Origin: Haloquadratum walsbyi J07HQW1
GTDB taxonomy: Archaea > Halobacteriota > Halobacteria > Halobacteriales > Haloferacaceae
Assembly (NCBI GenBank): GCA_000415965.1
Contig: KE356560.1
Location: forward strand, 107,888 to 171,887
DNA: 64,000 nt
Direction: 5' to 3'
Below, piece by piece: positions 36,867 to 45,663 of this stretch (position 1 is the stretch's first letter; every line of letters starts with the position of its first letter). The position numbers and the translations under genes were made by a program. Below the pieces are notes generated by a model. That model worked only from the letters and a program-made list of their open reading frames with translations. It had not been told where the DNA came from and made no database searches.

Positions 36867-37163
36867 ATGTCACTTTCGACCAACATAAAACGATACCGAG
36901 CGGAGCTTCGACATTGGCTACGTGGGCTTTATCATGGACTCATTACACACCCTGCGTATGAGAAAGTTGAAAAAGAGGCTGAGGATACCGAAGACACATT
37001 TATGCTTGCATGCTTTCCTGAGGCATTTGGTATTCCATCGCCAGTGTCATATTACACCGCAGAACTCCTCCCGTATCTCGAAGATGAATTTGACGCATGG
37101 GAGAGACGAATGTGGAACCGGGGGTCGCTACTCGAACGAAAAGGACAGCAGTATCACTTCTGA
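36867..37163 (+). CDS. Conserved haloarchaeal hypothetical protein, ~98 aa
   Basis: From ATG 36867. The sequence YRAELRHWLRGLYHGLITHPAYEKVEKEAED, then a hydrophobic patch and YYTAELLPYLEDEFDAWERRMW, is compact and helical. I recall similar sequences as conserved haloarchaeal hypotheticals. It ends 8 bp before the ArsA-type ATPase start, so it is probably co-transcribed with it. Confidence 0.72.
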   Translation: MSLSTNIKRYRAELRHWLRGLYHGLITHPAYEKVEKEAEDTEDTFMLACFPEAFGIPSPVSYYTAELLPYLEDEFDAWERRMWNRGSLLERKGQQYHF

Positions 37164-37171
37164 TACACCGT

Positions 37172-38155
37172 ATGCGCACCCACGTGTTTTTCGGCGGCAA
37201 AGGTGGTGTTGGAAAGACCACCGTCTCATCAGCGTATGCACTGAAATGTGCACGCGCCGATATTGATACACTCATCGTTTCAACGGACCCAGCACACAGT
37301 ACATCAGATGTCTTTGATCAGGATTTCACAGATGAACCGGCTGCTGTCGAGGGGGTGAGCAATCTTGATGCGATGGAAATCGATCCTGAAGCTGAAACTG
37401 AGCGACATTTAATGGAAACAAAACGAGCATTGAGTGATCAGGTGAGCCCTGCGATGGTCAATGAGGTCGACCGTCAAATTGAAATGGCACATCAGACACC
37501 AGGCGCGTATGAAGCAGCACTCATGGATCGGTTTATCGATGTGATGCGAAACTCTGACAACTATGATCGCGTTGTTTTCGATACATCTCCAACAGGCGGA
37601 ACGCTTCGATTGCTTTCACTGCCTGATATGCTTGAGGGATGGATTGAGCGACTTGCATACAAGCGCGAGCAATCGATTGATCTGTATGAGCGTGCTGCAA
37701 TCGGGAATGAGGAACCGCGTCGTGTAATGGATGGTGATCCGATTCTTGATAGGCTTACAACACGGAAAGAACGGTTTGAATTTGCTGGTGAGACCCTTCG
37801 GTCAGATGCGGCTTTTTTCCTTGTTGCAAACCCTGATGAACTATCCATTCGGGAGACCCAACGTGCCATCGAAGAGCTCCGATCATACGACCTTGAGATT
37901 CGTGGACTTGCGGTGAATCGACTTACCCCTAAACCTGACCCCGATGAGAATGGTCGTGGAGCACGTTTCCTTCGTAATCGAGTTGCAACAGAACGCGAGC
38001 GGTTGGCTGAACTTCACGAAACTCTTGACCCACCGGTCGTTGCTGAGATTGAAACCCGGGTCTCAGAGGTAAAAGGTACGATACTTGAAACGGTCGCAGA
38101 TGAACTGGCAATCGATATTGATGAAGCAGCATCAAGCAATGTCTCATCGGTCTAA
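37172..38155 (+). CDS. ArsA/GET3-type ATPase
   Basis: A 327-residue deviant Walker ATPase from ATG 37172. The P-loop is KGGVGKTT (10-17). IVSTDPAHSTSDVF is switch I, VFDTSPTGGTLRLLSLPDML is switch II, and LAVNRLTPKPDPDENGRG is the C-terminal core motif. Family members are arsenite pump ATPases (ArsA) or tail-anchored-protein chaperones (Get3). No arsB lies nearby, so a Get3-like or general role is more likely than arsenic resistance, as an inference. It follows the small protein gene by 8 bp. Confidence 0.85.
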   Translation: MRTHVFFGGKGGVGKTTVSSAYALKCARADIDTLIVSTDPAHSTSDVFDQDFTDEPAAVEGVSNLDAMEIDPEAETERHLMETKRALSDQVSPAMVNEVDRQIEMAHQTPGAYEAALMDRFIDVMRNSDNYDRVVFDTSPTGGTLRLLSLPDMLEGWIERLAYKREQSIDLYERAAIGNEEPRRVMDGDPILDRLTTRKERFEFAGETLRSDAAFFLVANPDELSIRETQRAIEELRSYDLEIRGLAVNRLTPKPDPDENGRGARFLRNRVATERERLAELHETLDPPVVAEIETRVSEVKGTILETVADELAIDIDEAASSNVSSV

Positions 38156-38243
38156 TGGTTTTGTGAACTGCTCTGTATATCCAATTATCAATCGTTAGCA
38201 TTATACAGGAACACCACATTACGATGCTTTGAGGGCTTGACAC

Positions 38244-40049
38244 ATGGTTCAAATCATTTGGCTTGTTGTCGCAGTATTGGCACTATTCACCGTTGGATAT
38301 CTTGGATACTCAAAGTATCTTTCACAGTTCGTTGATCTTGACGACAGTCGTGAGACACCGGCACATAAGTATGAAGATGGACAAGAATATGTCCCGTCTG
38401 CAAAGCCGGTGTTACTCGGACATCATTACTCGAGTATTGCTGGAGGTGCACCGATTGTTGGTCCAATCACTGCTGGGGTTCTTTGGGGATGGGTCCCAGC
38501 ACTTGCATGGATTGCAATCGGTAATCCACTGATGGGAAGCGTTCATGATTTTGTCTCACTGTCAGCCAGTCTCCGACATGAAGGAAAGTCTATTGGATAT
38601 ATTGTTGGTGAGTATGTTGGCGAACGGGGCAAAAACATGCTCCTGTGGTTCGCGTTCTTGACTATCATTCTTGTTGTTGCTGTTTTCGCTTTGGTCGTTG
38701 CAATTGTATTTAATGCATACCCCCAGGCAGCAACTGCGAGCTTGATATACATCGGTCTTGCCGTCCTGCTTGGTGCATGGCTCTACCAATTTGACCTTCC
38801 ATTTATCGCTGGAACAGCTATATTCGTCAGTCTGATGTTCGCTGGCGTGTGGGTCGGTATTCAGTACCCACTCGCGCTCGTTCCTGGTGATTATCCTGCA
38901 CAGACCATTGTCCTGTTAAGCTCACAGCCATCCTGGCTTCCAGCCGCAGGTGCCTTTGGTGCGAACACTGCAGCGTGGATCCCGATTGTATTAGTTTATG
39001 GCGCTATCGCAAGTGCGCTTCCGGTGTGGATCCTTTTGCAGCCTCGTGATTACCTTTCATCATTCCTGCTTTACACCGGTGTTGGCGGTGCGCTTCTAGC
39101 TGTCATTGTTGGCACTGTTCTTGGGACCGCAAACCAACCACTTACAACGAGTCTCGCTCCGTTTTATGGATTTGTTGGGCAAAATGGTGCGCCGCTGTTC
39201 CCGCTTCTATTCATCACTATTGCTTGTGGGACAATCAGTGGATTTCACTCACTTGTCTCCTCAGGAACGACAGCAAAGCAGATCAGTCGTGAAAGTGATG
39301 CCCGAGCAATTGGGTACGGTGGTATGCTTGGTGAGGGACTTCTTGCGACGGTCGCACTTGTCACCGTTGCGCTTGTTGCACCCGATGTTGGTGGTGGAAT
39401 CGGTCTTGCACTCCCAACGTTCGCGACTGGCGGAGGGATCTTGCTCACAAGTTTCGGTATTCCAACGAGCTTCGGTGCTCCCTTCATGGCACTAGTGCTT
39501 GTGAGCTTCCTTCTGACATCGACCGACACAGCGGTTCGTCTTGGTCGGTATATGATGGAAGAAATCATTGGAACACCAGAGTCATCCGTTCAGTCCTTTG
39601 CTGCTGACCGATATGGCAATGCAGCAGTCCAAACCATTCCTGCGTATGTTCTTATTGCGAGCGGATCGTGGGCAACGCTGTGGCAACTCTTCGGTGGTGC
39701 AAATCAGCTTCTTGCAGCACTTGCACTTCTCACCGCAACCGTTTGGCTTGCTAACTGGGATGAGTCAAAACAGCTACTCAGCACCGGCGGTCCGATGGCT
39801 GTGATGGTTGGTATCACTGTCTCTGGACTCCTTTGGCTCGCTTTCTACAGCAACATTTATACCAAATTCCTTGATGATGCATGGATGGCTGAGGCAACGA
39901 CTGTTCAGATGTTGTCTGCGGCAACACAGATTGCACTGGCGTTTGTGCTCATTTATCTCGGACTTTCGCTCGTGAAGATGGGCTATGAAAATGTCCAGAA
40001 CGTTCGCGAGGGTGATGGAACCGGTGCATTTTCGCTCAGTGACGACTGA
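38244..40049 (+). CDS. cstA: CstA family carbon-starvation/peptide or pyruvate transporter
   Basis: A 601-residue membrane protein with about 15-16 hydrophobic segments. It has the family blocks PAHKYEDGQEYVPSAKPVLLGHHYSSIAGGAPIVGP and GNPLMGSVHDFVSL near the N terminus, and SGFHSLVSSGTTAKQISRE mid-protein. Bacterial members import peptides or pyruvate. The substrate in haloarchaea is not shown by the sequence. The downstream gap holds two family A repeats. Confidence 0.88.
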   Translation: MVQIIWLVVAVLALFTVGYLGYSKYLSQFVDLDDSRETPAHKYEDGQEYVPSAKPVLLGHHYSSIAGGAPIVGPITAGVLWGWVPALAWIAIGNPLMGSVHDFVSLSASLRHEGKSIGYIVGEYVGERGKNMLLWFAFLTIILVVAVFALVVAIVFNAYPQAATASLIYIGLAVLLGAWLYQFDLPFIAGTAIFVSLMFAGVWVGIQYPLALVPGDYPAQTIVLLSSQPSWLPAAGAFGANTAAWIPIVLVYGAIASALPVWILLQPRDYLSSFLLYTGVGGALLAVIVGTVLGTANQPLTTSLAPFYGFVGQNGAPLFPLLFITIACGTISGFHSLVSSGTTAKQISRESDARAIGYGGMLGEGLLATVALVTVALVAPDVGGGIGLALPTFATGGGILLTSFGIPTSFGAPFMALVLVSFLLTSTDTAVRLGRYMMEEIIGTPESSVQSFAADRYGNAAVQTIPAYVLIASGSWATLWQLFGGANQLLAALALLTATVWLANWDESKQLLSTGGPMAVMVGITVSGLLWLAFYSNIYTKFLDDAWMAEATTVQMLSAATQIALAFVLIYLGLSLVKMGYENVQNVREGDGTGAFSLSDD

Positions 40050-40073
40050 ATACAATCAGTATAATCTGCTTCG

Positions 40074-40190
40074 ATAACAGTCAGTGGCAGTTTGATCACT
40101 ATTTTTCCCATCGCTCGTTTCATCTAGAACGCCGGTATACGCATTCCACTTCGAATCAAAAAGAAATTACAATGCTCACAGTAGTCGAAT
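40074..40190 (-). repeat. Dispersed inverted-repeat element (family A, copy 6, diverged)
   Basis: Minus strand: ACAATGTAATTTC-like start, GATTCGAAGTGGAATGCG, TATACCGGCGTTCTAGATG, and then a GCCACTGACTGTTATC end. The outer end on the left is clear (GATAACAGTCAGTGGC on the plus strand), the other is uncertain. It is inverted relative to copy 7, 27 bp away. Confidence 0.5.
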
Positions 40191-40217
40191 CTCTGCGCTC
40201 ATGATTTGCGGATGATC

Positions 40218-40355
40218 CTAACAGTTATTGAGACCGTGAGTATCGTCATTCGAAATAAAATAGCACGTGCAACCGGACGTTTCAGATGAAATGAGATGAG
40301 ATGAGTATGAGTGTGGGCTCAGAGAGACGCTGCCCATATTGCCAATAACTATTAG
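40218..40355 (+). repeat. Dispersed inverted-repeat element (family A, copy 7)
   Basis: CTAACAGTTATTGAGACCGTGAG opens it, CAACCGGACGTTTCAG and GTGTGGGCTCAGAGAGACGC follow, and CATATTGCCAATAACTATTAG closes it. The ends are inverted repeats (CTAACAGTTATTG and CTAATAGTTATTG), the clearest in the window. Confidence 0.65.
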
Positions 40356-40422
40356 CAGGCGTCAGATATTCTCTTGATTGATAACGGGCAGAAATGATAC
40401 TTCTCCATTGCACAAAGTACGT

Positions 40423-41088
40423 TTAGAAGTTGAGCACACTGCGAATCCGACCGATGACTCCGGATCGTTCATCAGCGGTGATATCCTGCCATAAGGTGAA
40501 TGCTTGAACAGTATCAGCCTGCTCACTCGCAACGGCGTCTTCACGATCTGGAGCGACAACGATAAGATGAATTTCATAATGACCATAATATCCAAACTTC
40601 AGTAGAGTCCGGTCGCGGAATGACGATACAAACGATTCGACACTCTCTGGGACCGCATCAGCGACAATAACGAAGGTGAATTCAGTCCCAAAGTGTTCCT
40701 CATCAGGATCAAGCCATGTCGAGTCATCTGCGAGATTATGTCCAAGTGTAATGAATCGCTCAAGAGTTTCGACGCGCGGTCGGTCAATCCAGGTGACAAG
40801 TACATGTTCACGTGTTTCATGATTCGCATAGTCTAGTGCCGGATGGAAGAAATGCTTGTGACTTTCCAGTCGCATTTCAGCGTACATGCTAAATATCTCA
40901 CCATGGACTTGCCTGTCCTGTGTGAGGTCATAATTGAATAATAACCGATCAGAGACGCGGTCAAGATACGCATCATCCCATTCAGGTACTTCTGAGAGAT
41001 CGATGTTAGCTTCCTCAGCCGCTGCTATCGGATCGAATGTGTTTGAATCTGATTCTGTATTCACTGTCTTATCTGTGTCAGCAGTCAT
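40423..41088 (-). CDS. Conserved haloarchaeal hypothetical protein, ~221 aa
   Basis: From ATG 41086-41088 (MTADTDKTVNTESDS); an earlier ATG 19 codons upstream gives an atypical leader. The protein is acidic with LSEVPEWDDAYLDRVSDRLLFNYDL, VLVTWIDRPRVETLERFITLGHNL and a C-terminal segment (KFGYYGHYEIHLIVVAPDRE). No transmembrane segment or motif is visible. Similar sequences are remembered only as uncharacterised haloarchaeal proteins. Convergent with cstA across the two repeats. Confidence 0.7.
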   Translation of the reverse strand: MTADTDKTVNTESDSNTFDPIAAAEEANIDLSEVPEWDDAYLDRVSDRLLFNYDLTQDRQVHGEIFSMYAEMRLESHKHFFHPALDYANHETREHVLVTWIDRPRVETLERFITLGHNLADDSTWLDPDEEHFGTEFTFVIVADAVPESVESFVSSFRDRTLLKFGYYGHYEIHLIVVAPDREDAVASEQADTVQAFTLWQDITADERSGVIGRIRSVLNF

Positions 41089-41299
41089 GTATTCATATCC
41101 CCTGTTGAACATATATTCGCATGCCCTCGGTGTACACACTGGCACATAATTGCTTCAATCGTATTCCTGCTATGGAACCATCATCCGGTTTAATTGTGAT
41201 TGTAATCTGACCTCTCCGGTTTGAAACCGGAATTGAGTATATCGTCTGAGTTGAGTTCATCATTATATCTATGATGATTATTATATCTACGTATATCAA

Positions 41300-41652
41300 T
41301 TAATTCTCGGTGTCTGGATCATACGCAACAACAATATCATCATCAACAACCGGCGCACCGACAGCGAGAGCGACTACATCCCCCTCGGCATCACGAGAGG
41401 GTTATGTGCTCGCCGTTGGCTCTCTGTATCAACAGTGTGTAATCCTCCAGTCTCAACGGAAAGCGTCCCACGAAGAATGCAGAATGCCTCTTGTTGGCTT
41501 TCATGATAGTGGTATGCGAGTGGAAGTCGCTCCCTTGGTTCTGCACGAAATTTGTTACTTGGGATGTCTGAGAGTTCTGTGGTTGCGCTCAATCGACGAA
41601 ATGCATACAATCGATCAGCAACTGGAGTGACTGTCTCAGGATTGACGACCTG
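41300..41652 (-). pseudogene. Cupin-domain protein, frameshifted
   Basis: One frame gives YAFRRLSATTELSDIPSNKF, YHYHESQQEAFCILRGTL and an RRAHNP segment, the typical metal-cupin core with HxH. It then goes out of frame near 41395. The remaining RDAEGDVVALAVGAPVVDDD continues in another frame to a stop at 41300. A single missing base at about 41395 explains this. No proper start codon is seen at the 5' end either. Presumably a recent pseudogene or a sequencing indel. Confidence 0.68.
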
Positions 41653-41779
41653 ATATCATATATTTCTTATTCTGTATCAGTGTAAAAAAGCGCACGGGCG
41701 GTCAGGAACTCATCACGACAGTATGATCATACATTACGAGAGACAAATATTTAATCACAGCAAATAACTATAATGATAT

Positions 41780-42004
41780 ATGAAGACAGACGATAATACC
41801 GAGTCATGTGGTCGCTGTTCGATGTCAGCAGTTGTTGACGCGAGTGTTGATACAACTGATCGTGAAGGTCCATTCAGTGATGACCGAATTGAAGTTGATG
41901 ATGAGACGCTTCGGAAAGTATCTCCAGGAGCGTGGCTCAGCACCATCACGACAAAACTCGATTCATTTGCGTGGCGTTTTCTCTCCGATCGCGATGCAAA
42001 ATAA
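41780..42004 (+). CDS. Small acidic protein with a CGRC motif, unknown function
   Basis: A 74-residue protein, MKTDDNTESCGRCSMSAVVDASVDTTDREG at the start, then VSPGAWLSTITTKLDSFAWRFLSDRDAK. Only one CxxC is present, so it is not a full zinc ribbon. An A/T-rich flank (TATAATGATATAT at 41768-41780) precedes it. Low-complexity polypyrimidine follows the stop. It may be a real small gene, but no family was recognised. Confidence 0.45.
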   Translation: MKTDDNTESCGRCSMSAVVDASVDTTDREGPFSDDRIEVDDETLRKVSPGAWLSTITTKLDSFAWRFLSDRDAK

Positions 42005-42122
42005 TATTTCACGTTCTTTTCCACTTCCACTTCCACTTTCCATTTCATCTGTCTTCCTTCCTGCATATTCGAGCATAGTAGCGTAGTATTTTATATGCTC
42101 ACGCGCGTATCCGATAGTAGCG

Positions 42123-42812
42123 ATGCAAGAAAGTGTCTCCGGATTCGAAGTTCGGGGAACATGGGGTGACGTTGTTGAACATGGTGAGCGAATCACCCGT
42201 GCACTCCGCGATGCAGATGTCGATGGTGAAGCATTTGAAGAGTGGAATGAGTGGCGACCAAAATCTCATGAGCGTCTTGGTGAGGATGTAAGTGAGAAGA
42301 CAGCCGCACAAGCGAGCGTTAGTGAGGGCAAGGGTGAACGCGCCGGGAAAGCTCCAGATGAGGATCTTCAAACCGCTGGAGAAATGTTGTCTGACTCATA
42401 TGATCACGTTGAGGCAGGCGAGAGTGACTCCGCGGTCGAGCGATGGTCTGACTCGCTTGGATATGTCGCACGGGCAGCTGATTCTGCGGGACGTCAGGCC
42501 TTACGCCGCGTTGAAGACACTGTGTATCAACGCGTGATGACTCAGCTTGCACCGTATTATTTTGATAACACGCTTATCAGCGCTAATATTCAGAAGACAA
42601 CCCGCGGGGATGCCGATGTAACGTTTATTTTTGAGGTGAACATTAACGATGATGAACTTAAAACGGCTGTTAGCAACCGTCTTGCCGACTACGATAACGA
42701 AGTGACCCGATGGCATGTCGATACAAAAAAGCAGACTGAAACCGCAGAGGCTGCCGAGGGCGTCGAACCTCCGACACCGACTGCCAACTCACCGAAATCG
42801 ACTAATAATTAA
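42123..42812 (+). CDS. Conserved haloarchaeal protein (DUF5828-like)
   Basis: A 229-residue protein. MQESVSGFEVRGTWGDVVEHGERITRALRDADVDG opens it. FEEWNEWRPKSHERLGEDVSEKTA and a C-terminal core (DTVYQRVMTQLAPYYFDNTLISANIQKT) complete a pattern I associate with DUF5828. Thr/Pro-rich C-terminal tail. The family number is from memory and unverified. Function unknown. Confidence 0.7.
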   Translation: MQESVSGFEVRGTWGDVVEHGERITRALRDADVDGEAFEEWNEWRPKSHERLGEDVSEKTAAQASVSEGKGERAGKAPDEDLQTAGEMLSDSYDHVEAGESDSAVERWSDSLGYVARAADSAGRQALRRVEDTVYQRVMTQLAPYYFDNTLISANIQKTTRGDADVTFIFEVNINDDELKTAVSNRLADYDNEVTRWHVDTKKQTETAEAAEGVEPPTPTANSPKSTNN

Positions 42813-42880
42813 TTTTTAATTCCCTCGATACAGCTGACCGAGACGAAGTGATTTTATGAATATGCAATCACACAGACCCG

Positions 42881-42922
42881 AATCCAAATCGAAATCCAAA
42901 TCGAAATCAAGACCGGAAGCAA
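42881..42922 (+). repeat. Short tandem repeat (12-mer, about 3 units)
   Basis: GAATCCAAATCG, AAATCCAAATCG and AAATCAAGACCG-type units lie in series between DUF5828-like and HTH genes. It is simple sequence with no known function. Confidence 0.6.
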
Positions 42923-42987
42923 AAGTAAGGTCGATATGAGTCGAACAACCGGCAATCATTATTTATCTGAGCCTCTATTCATGATAT

Positions 42988-43371
42988 ATGAATGACGCGC
43001 CAGCGATGAGTGACTTGTTGGATACTGATGAGCCCGGATTTCAACAGGTGTTGGCATGCGTTTTTGGGATACAACAGCATGAAAGCCGAACGTATCTTGT
43101 TCTCCTTGAGCATCCTGAAAGCACCGTTGCAGAGCTTTCAGACGTACTCGAACGTGACCGAAGCAATGTTAATCGATCATTAACCACGCTGTTAGACAAA
43201 GGACTTGCAGAGCGCCAGCGACGGTTACTCGACCCTGGTGGCTATGTCTATCAGTATACTGCAACAGAGCTCCCAGAGGCTAAATCGCTACTTCATGATG
43301 CGCTTGATCAGTGGGTCGAGCATGTACATCAGAGTATTGATGAGTATGGTGATGAACATTCCACGTCCTAA
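42988..43371 (+). CDS. Small winged-helix transcriptional regulator
   Basis: A 127-residue protein (or 121 from a second ATG at 43006). The wing region reads VLLEHPESTVAELSDVLERDRSNVNRSLTTLLDKGLAERQRR, a MarR/TrmB-like winged helix. A hydrophobic YVYQYTATELPEA strand and an acidic helix HDALDQWVEHVHQSIDE follow. The target is unknown, and the thrC gene is the nearest downstream on the same strand, about 230 bp away. Confidence 0.75.
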   Translation: MNDAPAMSDLLDTDEPGFQQVLACVFGIQQHESRTYLVLLEHPESTVAELSDVLERDRSNVNRSLTTLLDKGLAERQRRLLDPGGYVYQYTATELPEAKSLLHDALDQWVEHVHQSIDEYGDEHSTS

Positions 43372-43597
43372 TCTCCACATTTGATACTCCAACGTATCAA
43401 CACAAACTCACAGATACTCCCTGTATCTGATTGCCTCTAATTTAATGTGGTAACTCAGGTTCACCGACTGCTTACGAGCACCGCCACAAGTCGCCTTTCT
43501 GTCTTTGTTGTTGTTGCTGCTTTTATCGCTGATTGTTTTGCCAGCTTTGCGTTTAACACCGTCCTCTTTTTCACCACGGGGTTCGGTGAAGTTCATA

Positions 43598-44863
43598 ATG
43601 AGTCTTGAACTGAGCGCCGCCGCCCCAGCCATCCCTTCGGAGGCCACTGACGGTGTCTGGCTCGCGGATATCGAAACGGGAGAAACCTACGCCCCGTTTG
43701 AGGAGATCCGCTATACGAGTGATGAGGGTAATTTACTTGAGGTTCGCTATGCTGACCTCCCGACATTCGAAGATTTCCAGGGGCAGGGTCGCGGTGTCTG
43801 GCGGTATCACGCTGCTCTCCCATTTGAAAATGGTGTCAGTCTTCCTGAGGGTGATACACCACTTCATCGAGCACCCAACATTCGAGACGCAGCTGGTGTT
43901 CGTTCACTGCGAATTAAACATGAGGGAATGAATCCAACAGGATCATTCAAAGACCGTGGGATGACTGTCGGCGTCCGAGTTGCAAAAGAACTCGGTGTTG
44001 GACGGCTTGCATGCGCATCAACAGGAAATACATCTGCCGCACTTGCTGCATATGGTGCACGCGGCGGGATGCAGACACTGGTTTTATTACCCGCTGGGAA
44101 GGTTGCTGCCGGAAAAATTGCACAAGCTGCGCTTCATGATGCTCGCATCTTAGAGGTCGACGGTAACTTTGATGACTGTCTTGATATCGTCCAGGATCTT
44201 GCCCAGCGTGGTGAGGTATATTTGCTGAACTCACTAAATCCATTCCGACTTGAGGGGCAAAAGACGATCGGGCTTGAAATTCTCGAACGATTTTACGAGG
44301 AGTACGGTCGGTTCCCTGATCGGATTATTCTCCCTGTCGGCAACGCCGGCAATACCTCGGCTCTGTACAAAGCATTCCGCGAGCTGGTCCAATCGGGAGC
44401 GCTGAGACCGAATGAGGTTCCGAAGCTCACTGGCGTCCAAGCGGCGGGTGCGGCACCGATGGTCGAGGCTGTCGAGCATGGGTGGTCAGATATCGAGCGT
44501 TGGGACGATGTTGAAACCCGAGCAACAGCGATTCGAATTGGAAATCCAGTCAACGCCCCAAAGGCACTCCCAGGGATTCGCGAAACCGGTGGCACGGCTA
44601 TTGCAGTGACTGATGACGAAATAACCGTTGCTCAGCGTGACCTTGCACGCGAAGGTATTGGTGTCGAACCAGCATCTGCAGCCTCCGTTGCTGGTCTCAA
44701 GAAACTCCGTGGTCGAAGCCGAATCGACAGTGATGAAGATGTTGTTTGTCTCACGACTGGACATCTGTTGAAGGACCCCGATGAAGCATTCAAAGCTGGG
44801 GGGGACCCAGAATCCGTTGGGGGGGACACTGATGCCGTCTTAGAGCATATCGGCGCGAAGTAA
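43598..44863 (+). CDS. thrC: Threonine synthase
   Basis: A 421-residue PLP enzyme from ATG 43598 (MSLELSAAAPAIPSE). TGSFKDRGMTVGVRVAK holds the PLP-binding Lys118. ASTGNTSAALAAYGARGG is the phosphate-binding loop, and LPVGNAGNTSALYKAFREL is the C-terminal glycine-rich loop. It converts O-phosphohomoserine to threonine. It lies on the opposite strand to the frameshifted serA. The C-terminus has a run of Gly-rich codons (GGDPESVGGD). Confidence 0.9.
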   Translation: MSLELSAAAPAIPSEATDGVWLADIETGETYAPFEEIRYTSDEGNLLEVRYADLPTFEDFQGQGRGVWRYHAALPFENGVSLPEGDTPLHRAPNIRDAAGVRSLRIKHEGMNPTGSFKDRGMTVGVRVAKELGVGRLACASTGNTSAALAAYGARGGMQTLVLLPAGKVAAGKIAQAALHDARILEVDGNFDDCLDIVQDLAQRGEVYLLNSLNPFRLEGQKTIGLEILERFYEEYGRFPDRIILPVGNAGNTSALYKAFRELVQSGALRPNEVPKLTGVQAAGAAPMVEAVEHGWSDIERWDDVETRATAIRIGNPVNAPKALPGIRETGGTAIAVTDDEITVAQRDLAREGIGVEPASAASVAGLKKLRGRSRIDSDEDVVCLTTGHLLKDPDEAFKAGGDPESVGGDTDAVLEHIGAK

Positions 44864-44879
44864 CATCCCTCATTATATT

Positions 44880-45216
44880 TATATTTATATCGATTATTCG
44901 GTAGTACGACCACGAGCGACATGCAGAACCTGAGCGAGGCGTACAGGGCGCGAGATGCGGTAAATGACTCATAGATTGCGAGGCGGTCACGTCGGAGGCG
45001 AGCCACTGCTCGCAGGTCGTCTATGGGTTTTCGATGCCGATGAAATCTAACATTCGACACATCACTCTCGGTGATTGCTTCGGGGCTACGCTCGAATCGA
45101 TTCAATTGCGACATTACACTGTCATATATCTTCAATTCCTCATACGGAGAATATAACCGACGATCAGCCGATGTAGCCCGGAGTTTTCTTATTCGACTCC
45201 AGAGCGGACAGTTCAC
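44880..45216 (-). pseudogene. Possible gene remnant, unknown
   Basis: A minus-strand frame reads MNCPLWSRIRKLRATSADRRL, LNRFERSPEAITESDVSNVRF, then HRKPIDDLRAVARLRRDRLAIYE, with a codon pattern like real protein. It runs on into antisense thrC with no stop, which a real gene would not. It is probably a truncated gene. No family was recognised. Confidence 0.35.
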
Positions 45217-45227
45217 GATAACTCAAC

Positions 45228-45440
45228 TACCCACGTGTGAACTCGTGGGCTTCATTGTGGGACTCCCGGTAGAACGGTGCAGGGAGTAAATGTGGGGTTT
45301 CTCACCCACAACATGTGGTTCAATACTAGGTCCAGATGTACCCAGCGTCTGGACGTTGGTTCAGAACGACCCTCCTCTCATCCTGTCACGCACACACGGT
45401 CACACGCCCCCGCTGTTTGTGGGCGACTGACACTACCTCT
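45228..45440 (-). repeat. TnpB 3'-tail remnant with right-end palindrome
   Basis: On the minus strand the terminus reads AAGCCCACGAGTTCACACGTGGGTAG. The frame ends KPTSSHVGS then stop, nearly the same as KPTSSLVGS at 52720-52757. The right-end palindrome is CCCACGTGTGAACTCGTGGG (plus strand). Only the tail of the protein remains. Confidence 0.55.
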
Positions 45441-45663
45441 CTGTACTCTCCATTTGTGGCTGATATAAATACATTTATTCCTTGATATGAGGGAGATTGA
45501 TATCGGGGGTCAGAGTGCTGTTATATCTGGATTGGTTCAGTAGTCATGGACTCATCCCGCGACTAAAACCGTGTGTGGGTTTTCTCCTATACTTCTTATA
45601 ACAGAGAGACTACAGACCGTAATCACCCATCACTCGGGAGTTCTCATATTTACGTGGGGCAGG

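Noticed and set aside
41997..42060. Polypyrimidine run (TTCCACTTCCACTTCC)
   Set aside because: Simple sequence following a small gene. A terminator role was considered but there is no U-tract signal.
43408..43647. Minus-strand frame ending SVNLSYHIKLEAIRYREYL upstream of thrC
   Set aside because: It looks slightly like a transposase tail but I could not match it to a family and it has no conserved core. Left as a curiosity.
44632..45216. Whole 194-codon minus frame overlapping the end of thrC
   Set aside because: Only the part outside thrC looks protein-like; the overlapping part is an antisense shadow, so only a possible remnant was listed.
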